From Diphasiastrum complanatum (Eukaryota; Streptophyta; Lycopodiopsida; Lycopodiales; Lycopodiaceae): 64,000 nt of DNA. The position numbers and the translations under genes are program-made. The notes under the pieces were generated by a model. It did no database searches and was not told the DNA's origin. It saw only the letters and a list, made by a program, of their open reading frames with translations. Below are positions 57,906 through 64,000 of this stretch, in pieces. Position 1 is the stretch's first letter, and each line of letters starts with the position of its first letter. Location: positions 22,424,663-22,488,662 of the forward strand of contig CM055103.1 in the NCBI GenBank assembly GCA_029204225.1, given 5' to 3'.

Positions 57906-58900
57906 CAAAATCAATTCGAAGTTAGTTCATTAAACACTTTACCTTCAGCCATTAAGGTCAGCTTTTTATAATGTTTACACAAGAACTAGCTGTTTCATTG
58001 TAGAGAACAAATTATCATTTACAATGCTGCAGACTGTTTACCATGATTGTTAACAGTTTTGGCAACGTAACAACTGTGCACTCCTCTCCCGCTCACCAAA
58101 AACAGCAGAATTTTTTGAAGCAATGATAGCAGTTCGGGCTCTCCTGTGCACTGAGCGTGGTGGTAGCATATGCGCATTCGTGGCCGCTGTCCTGGGTTCA
58201 GCTGAACTGCAGCGCTCCTCCTTCATTTGCAAAAAAGAGCAGCACGCCCTTCAAAAAGCCCGCATCGCCAGCCTCTGCCCGTTCCCATTCCGCCTTCAGA
58301 AAGCTGCCCAAGCGGGCACCACTAAAAACCCCAGCTCCAAGGGTAGAATAGGTGCTTGGCACACGAATAAAAATCTTCAAAAGAAGAGGGCCAAGGTGGG
58401 TCCTGAATTTATTGAAGACTGAAGGTCCTTCAAATTGCAAAAAGCCGGTTTTAAGTCATTATGGGCCTTTTTACCCATATTTTGGACTATACCTATCGGA
58501 ATTGACTCAAACGAAGGGCGCCCTGACTGTACCTACTACTATGGTACGTCAAACCAGAGTGATTGTCTCAAAGAAAGTGAATAGTGGGTGCCAAAAGTGA
58601 GTTTTCTCTTTCAGGGATCATCAAGGTAGGAACGTCTCACTAAAGGCATTTTGGGATCGGAAACCAACTTGGCTTTCAAATCGACAACAAAGCGGTGGGT
58701 GGCTTAGTAATCCAACAATTGCAAGTCATTATTTTTAACTTTTTACATCACTGTTGGCCTCGACATACTCTTTTCCAGCTATAACATCTGGAAGTTCAAA
58801 ATGAAGAGCATTCTCATGGAGAAGGAGCTATGGGATATTGTTGCGGACATAGAAGTGAGGCCGAACACCACTCCAGCTGACTATTCAGGGATGATTTTTG
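57906..58900 (+). other. Unassigned GC-richer island with basic Pro/Ser/Lys-rich frame
   Basis: 58209-58340 reads in one frame as SAPPSFAKKSSTPFKKPASP, then ASARSHSAFRKLPKRAPLKT. It has a possible acceptor (CTGCAG/CGCTCC) and a possible donor (AAGG/GTAGAA). The composition is that of a nuclear low-complexity tail. I do not recognise the protein; it could also be chance. Confidence 0.25.
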
Positions 58901-58904
58901 GCAA

Positions 58905-59049
58905 GCAGTTTCATGACAAGGGCGAGCATATGGGATACATGCTCACCCTTCATCCCAGTCATTAACTTGAAACTTTCATCTTTGCGATGAGCAGTTTCAT
59001 GACAAAGGTGAGCATCTTGAGCACATGCTCGCCCTTCATCCCAGTCATG
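58905..59049. repeat. 86-bp direct duplication with hairpin core
   Basis: GCAGTTTCATGACAARGG.GAGCAT and ACATGCTCRCCCTTCATCCC recur at 58905 and 58991. Each unit contains GAGCAT..ATGCTC inverted words. Confidence 0.85.
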
Positions 59050-61350
59050 TAGGGTTTAGGGTAAAAGCTCAAAACTCAAAGAGAACCTTTAGCACAACAG
59101 GTTTACATGATATGAAAAAAATTGATGAAATTTGAAATTCCCAACCCTATAGTGGAAGAAAAATGAGACTACATTTTTTTTTTTCAGTCCAACACCTTAG
59201 AGAACGTCGTGAATAGTAACATAAACATAAACATAAACGGGAGCAAGTGGCATTGATGCTCTAGATTATGCAGTTTCAAGCACATAAGTTAGAATTGTGA
59301 TAATTCTTATGCCATCGATCCAGCAGGGATTGAGAATTCTTATTTTGCATAACTGTATCTTTCATGTGATGCATGTGAATTTGGTAGCTAGATAGCCCTT
59401 TAATAAGACACACCCATTTTGGAAAAGCTTGTGGTAAGGAAAATCTATTTTTCCTCCTACATCACCAGGGAAACGTTTCGATGGTGAGAATGCATTGTTG
59501 AGCTTTTGCTTAAGAAAAATATCTGATGCCTTTGCTATGGTCCAAAAGGGAATAATATGCATACAATCCAAATGACCTTATCGGCGCAAGCGTGTTGGTG
59601 TTTGCCTCAATTAATATTGATTGCTCCCATTAATCCACTGCACATTTGTAGCTAAGAGACTAAGGTTTGTCACTACAAAACCCTTATCACTACTTGTCAT
59701 GAAGAAACATTTTATCCAGAACACTAGTTGTTGCCTCTATGAATGGGTTTAGATATGTTGTGAACATGGTCAAGAAGGGCATCCATATAGTTGGCAAAAG
59801 AGATAAAAATTAATCATTAATCTAGGAATTGCATATGATGGGGGGCTTCATTGGTGTTGTTCTTTTGGAAAATGTATTTATGAAAATACTTATATTGGAC
59901 CTTTAGAGTTGGAGTGGACGATTCAATCATACTAATGCGCTAAGTATGCTTTATTGTCTTGTTGGATTGTGCCTATGCCTATCAATCTATTTACAATGTT
60001 TTATTGAATGAATTTGGAGCTACGAGTCACAATATTTGGAGTTGAATATTGTCACACCCTAAGATATTACATGTTGGAAGCGAGCTTGTCCATCCGCGAT
60101 TCAGACTTGTTCTCTGTTGTATCACATGTTCCAAAAAGTATTAAACACTTTTGATAAATGAAGTTTCTCTACAACACTTTTTTACACTTTGTGAAGATTA
60201 CTTGTGAGGTTTTTTTTTATCTATTCAAACTTCATAAAGTTGATATTTTGCAACCAGGATATAAAGCAAACCATAAAGGTAAAACCTTGGTGGCTAGTTG
60301 TGGGTTTGTTAGGTTCTTGGCTTAATCGATCAACATTGTAGGTATTCAAAATTTGGAGTTTATTTAAATAAAAATGCAGGCCCACTTGTTTTGCACATAT
60401 CTTTTAAGTAGTTTTGCCAATGTTTCTAGCTTTACCTTGCAAACTCAAGGCTGAACTCAAGAGTATCTAGAATGTCAACTATTGTCACAACGGTCAAGAA
60501 TTCATCTTCATAGAGGTAGCTTGACCTTGACACTTTTGGTGTTTGAAACAATGGAGAAAACATGATATGACCTTGCCTCTCAAGCTATAGGATATGTGAT
60601 TTAGTACTTAAGTAGCTACATGTTTAATATATCAATATACACTATTGACTCAAGGAATTTTATGTCTACAATCATGCTAGTTTGTAAATTCCAAGAATGT
60701 CTGAGGTTGGTTTTTTATTGGGCAATTTTATATGTGCTTACTGACTAATGTCATGTTCTCAATAACTTCATACAATAAAATCTCCATTAGGATACTCAAC
60801 GGTATTCAGTGACAAAGTGCGGAAATTACAGGCCTTGTAATTAGATTGAAAGTTGTCAGTTCATTTTTTCTTGATAGTTTTGCTTGCTAGTCATATCAAA
60901 ATTCTTGTTAGATAATTGTAGCTCGTATTTGAAATCAAAGTTTTGTTGAGTTTTTGGATAATTCTGGAAAGATGTCATCAGTAGCTTGATTTGGTCTATA
61001 AAAGTGCGTAAATGTAGAACACATACTTTGCAGCAAAGCTTTCTCCCATGTATTCCACCCATAATGTTATCATTCAAAGCCTGAAAGTCAGATATTGATA
61101 GAGTAGCAAAGTGTGATTAGAGTTGGTGCATGTTGAATTTTGATTTGCAGATTCTTTGAGAATGGGATTACACATAAATCATGTAAATAGTAACTGGTTT
61201 TAGTTTTTCAAATGCAACAATCCAAAGAAGCTTACATCAATGATTGTAGTGGCAACGAGATATCAAAATAGTGATTGTGGCCTTTATAAGTTGGATGATG
61301 GAAACCGTGAGAGTATGGTTTAACCACCTCAATAGCATCACAATTGAAAC
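59050..61350. other. Unassigned AT-rich stretch
   Basis: 2.3 kb without a recognised gene or repeat. AACATAAACATAAACATAAA near 59219 is a minor simple repeat. From about 61260 the sequence is the decayed start of the copia fragment that follows. Confidence 0.5.
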
Positions 61351-61352
61351 CA

Positions 61353-61625
61353 TGGCGCAAAAGAATGGGCCACTTGAACTACGGAAGTCTGAGATTGATG
61401 GCTAAGATTAAGATGGTGAATGGATTATCAGCATTGTAGGATGATTACCATTCCATTTGGAAGGGATGTGTAATGGGAAAACATCACAAGGAGAAATTCA
61501 AGAAAGGTGGAGCTGCAAGAGCCAAAAAACCACTTGAACTCGTTCATAGTGATTTGTGCGGCCCAATGAAAACCATGTCGATAGGGGGAGCCTACTATTT
61601 TATGACATTCATAGATGATTCTTAA
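61353..61625 (+). pseudogene. Copia gag-pre-integrase/integrase fragment
   Basis: A continuous frame encodes RMGHLNYGSLRLMAKIKMVN, a stop (TAG near 61437), then KGCVMGKHHKEKFKK, PLELVHSDLCGPM and GGAYYFMTFIDDS before TAA. These are the GAG-pre-integrase zinc region and the first catalytic Asp of integrase. Everything downstream to the LTR is deleted. Confidence 0.92.
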
Positions 61626-61743
61626 ACAATCTAAGTCAAAAGAAAATTACTCTGGACCAATCTCTTATTGATAAATAGTTGTGGTGATCTTCCATCAACT
61701 TCAGGTTTATTGGCCACCATTATCAAGCTAATTTTTTTAGGAG

Positions 61744-62007
61744 TGTGAAAAATGCAAAATATTAGCCTTGTAAATATGTACATAGGTGGATGCCACACAT
61801 GGGGACAAAATTCCCAAGTGTAAAGGATAGGCTTTATTTCAATAGGTCCATTTTTCATCATTAGATTAGACCTTTCATCAAGATTCTATGTGTTAAGTCA
61901 ACAACAAGTTTCGAAGTCTTGTAGGAAGTATGCTATGATTGGACCAAAATTGGAAAAGGTAAAATAGGACATGATAAGAGATAGCATACATGTGTGAGAT
62001 ATGACAG
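61744..62007 (+). mobile_element. Copia LTR remnant
   Basis: Starts TGTGAAAAATGCAAAATATT after AGGAG, like the other copia LTRs in the window (GGAG/TGTGA). It continues with CCACACATGGGGACAAAATT..CCCAAGTGT, resembling their CACATGTGTGGAGGATGTTC..CCCACGTGT block. The 3' end at ATATGACA is a guess by analogy. Confidence 0.6.
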
Positions 62008-62371
62008 TTATCGCATTTGACATGTCATCGAATAGTCAGATGATCATCGAACAATCGGCAGGTCATCGAACTGCCATACGAAGTCTATCGATCTGTGACC
62101 GGCCACTTACGACTTCTTACGAAGTCTTCTTATGAGCATCATATGAGTACCTACGACTGTAAGCTAGGTATGACTACGAGATTTGACGGCACGATACAAA
62201 TCCAACCACGTAGTATTTGGACATGTACTTCAACATGAAGACTAAGTACATTGTCAATCACTACTCGATCTGACAAGGCATTTCAAGCAAGTGCATTAAA
62301 CTCTGTCATGGTCTATCACGCATTACAATGACCAATCCAATACCTTGTAAATTGAATCCTAGAACAACTTT

Positions 62372-64000
<1,629 letters not shown>

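Overview
The window looks like nuclear DNA from a land plant with a large, repeat-rich genome. The evidence is spliced genes with GT..AG introns, plant-type Ty1/copia and Ty3/gypsy (chromovirus) elements primed by initiator-Met tRNA, a Helitron, a Mutator-like element and very long GA/CT/TA microsatellites. The one host gene that can be read with confidence is an SMG7-like (EST1 family) nonsense-mediated decay factor on the + strand. A seed-free plant is possible, but the sequence alone does not settle the lineage. No rRNA, tRNA, CRISPR or bacterial-type operon was recognised.

Layout. 1-2100: GA microsatellites and degenerate minisatellites, some rich in GGCGCC. 2169-3530: a copia LTR, its primer-binding site and leader. 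3536-6980: a decayed Helitron (Rep plus PIF1-type helicase) on the + strand. 7740-9510: a complex satellite in which CT arrays alternate with a GGTCCCTATGCGG-containing unit found in both orientations. 10111-32021: the SMG7-like gene, reconstructed as five coding exons (962 aa). Its second intron (11761-28189, 16.4 kb) holds two wrecked minus-strand gypsy elements. One carries a 1159-bp segment in three tandem copies. The other is a chimera whose reverse transcriptase core was replaced by the 3' end of a different chromovirus. Intron 4 holds a copia RNase H-LTR remnant.

32046-33480: homopolymer/microsatellite tract and a GC-rich fold-back element. 35811-43016: a copia family arranged as partial internal region, LTR, polymerase-less internal region, LTR, diverged LTR. 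43901-49300: minus-strand remains of a Mutator-like element with a SWIM zinc finger and a probable Ulp1-type protease fragment. 50622-56972: the best-preserved element, a chromovirus with both LTRs, PBS, PPT, a near-matching 5-bp target duplication and a chromodomain, but disabled by stops and frameshifts. 57000-64000: mostly unassigned sequence with short duplications, exon-like islands of unknown identity, a copia integrase-LTR remnant and a TA array of about 120 bp.

The mobile elements are unlikely to make functional proteins: nearly every coding region has stops, frameshifts, missing domains or altered catalytic residues. SMG7 is the apparent functional unit. Its five exons join with consistent phase and strong family similarity across the 16-kb gap, so the insertions seem to be tolerated as intron sequence.
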